5,277 nt of DNA from an uncultured Oscillospiraceae bacterium (GTDB lineage Bacteria; Bacillota; Clostridia; Oscillospirales; Ruminococcaceae): NCBI GenBank assembly GCA_958427155.1, contig CAUABB010000120.1, forward strand, positions 1 to 5,277, in the 5' to 3' direction. A program made the position numbers and the translations under genes. Below the pieces are notes generated by a model. That model ran no database searches, was not told the DNA's origin, and saw nothing but the letters and a program-made list of their open reading frames with translations. Below are positions 4,909 to 5,277 of the stretch, in pieces. Numbering within the stretch: the first letter of the stretch is position 1; each line of letters begins with the position of its first letter.

Positions 4909-4936
4909 ATTATAAAGTTTTTTATCTTTCTGTCAC
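4909..4936 (-). promoter_or_regulatory. Putative promoter reading toward the retron
   Basis: A perfect TATAAT (4914-4909) and GTGACA (4936-4931) are separated by 16 bp on the minus strand. The start would fall near 4902, about 190 nt before a1, leaving a leader with a boxA-like sequence and hairpins. Retron RNA often starts closer to a1, so a second promoter or processing may be used. I saw no better promoter in 4712-4790. Confidence 0.5.
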
Positions 4937-4993
4937 CAACAAGAAAGCGCCTTATCCTGCCAGCGATAGGCTAAAAGGTATGCAGCATGAGAT

Positions 4994-5212
4994 TCAAATC
5001 AACTCAGCTACAAAGGCCATAACAACAATCCCAACCTCAGCATCGGCACTCAGGATAATTTTTGAACTAGCATCTCTTAAAATCTTGCCATCAAAAGTCG
5101 CTATTTTTCTCGAAAAGGCATCTCTTAAGGTTTTACCGTCAAACCGAGCAATAGTTTTTAAGTCATTGTTTTTATTGAAAAATTCATTTATCACCAATAG
5201 TAATTTAACCAA
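4994..5212 (-). CDS. Short ORF with two FDGKxLRDA repeats, possibly a truncated gene
   Basis: Encodes 72 residues from a TTG at 5212; there is no ATG and no clear ribosome site. Upstream, the frame is closed by TAA inside the XerD arm of cer site 2. The centre holds two tandem units, IARFDGKTLRDAFSRK (21-36) and IATFDGKILRDASSK (37-51), followed by a polar link and a hydrophobic end (VGIVVMAFVAEL, about 60-71). The two units use different synonymous codons (GAC/GAT, GGT/GGC, AAA/AAG, GCC/GCT), which suggests an old repeat kept for its protein. Short repeats of this type form beta-strand units in small repeat proteins; I cannot name the family. Its start lies where the cargo joins cer, so a 5' part may have been lost in a past exchange. 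It could be a remnant rather than a working gene. Confidence 0.45.
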   Translation of the reverse strand: MVKLLLVINEFFNKNNDLKTIARFDGKTLRDAFSRKIATFDGKILRDASSKIILSADAEVGIVVMAFVAELI

Positions 5213-5216
5213 TTGT

Positions 5217-5246
5217 ATTTACCATAATCCCTTAATTGTACGCACC
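5217..5246 (-). other. cer: cer-like XerC/XerD multimer-resolution core, site 2
   Basis: On the minus strand: GGTGCGTACAA (XerC arm, 5246-5236), TTAAGGGA (spacer, 5235-5228), TTATGGTAAAT (XerD arm, 5227-5217). All 30 positions agree with the ColE1 cer core as I recall it. Same orientation as site 1 and identical in spacer and XerC arm, so XerC/XerD could exchange strands between them and excise the 4,002 bp between the sites. The accessory arm continues beyond the window. Confidence 0.93.
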
Positions 5247-5277
5247 ACTGAAACGCGCTGAACGCGATTCTGACGCA
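5223..5277. repeat. 55-bp direct repeat, copy 2 (cut by the window end)
   Basis: Identical to 1221-1275 up to the last base of the window. It implies that a second copy of the cer-nikA backbone continues to the right. Confidence 0.97.

Noticed and set aside
4863..5261. 132-codon plus-strand frame at the right end
   Set aside because: It starts with a TTG inside the boxA-like sequence, lacks a ribosome site and runs antisense to the repeat ORF, where codon-level evidence favours the minus strand, then into cer.
1..5277. Terminal redundancy of one circular plasmid read past its end
   Set aside because: Simple redundancy would make both ends agree throughout, but the two origin ends differ in sequence and the DNA on the XerD side of the two cer cores is entirely different.

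Overview
The window looks like part of a small, mobilizable ColE1-family plasmid from an enterobacterium (Escherichia/Salmonella type). The evidence is a complete RNA I/RNA II origin with a p15A-like RNA I, a Rop/Rom protein, a NikA-like relaxosome protein beside an IncI/IncP-type oriT, and two XerC/XerD recombination cores that match ColE1 cer. No chromosomal gene, rRNA, tRNA, insertion sequence or CRISPR array was seen.

Layout, left to right. Positions 1-101: the end of another, non-identical ColE1-type origin (RNA I terminator and RNA II promoter) that runs off the left edge. 191-1126: an AT-rich, leftward three-gene operon with genes for two small membrane proteins flanking one for a soluble DUF6864-like protein. 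1215-1434: cer-like site 1 and its palindrome-rich arm. 1435-1870: nikA and oriT, without a relaxase gene. 2042-2236: rop. About 2455-3033: the complete origin. 3034-5216: an AT-rich cargo segment, read leftward, holding a retron-type reverse transcriptase, a 67-residue cold-shock-domain protein, a retron RNA bounded by 13-bp a1/a2 inverted repeats, an upstream promoter/boxA-like leader, and a short repeat-protein ORF next to cer. 5217-5277: cer-like site 2 and the first bases of a second copy of the nikA block.

The 55 bp from inside the cer core to the window end (5223-5277) are identical to 1221-1275, while the sequence on the other side of each core differs completely. The two ori ends are also related but not identical. 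The simplest reading is that two nikA-type ColE1 plasmids with different cargo were fused at cer. The cer-to-cer unit (4,002 bp) would be a complete small plasmid carrying nikA, oriT, rop, ori and the retron. The neighbouring unit carries the membrane-protein operon.

The main system of interest is the retron. The RT has the retron-specific NAxxH and VTG motifs but LLDD in place of the usual YxDD. The cold-shock protein is positioned as its partner (type V in the Mestre classification, as recalled), and a candidate msr-msd RNA ends 6 nt before the RT start codon. By analogy with other retrons an anti-phage role is likely, but nothing in the sequence proves it.
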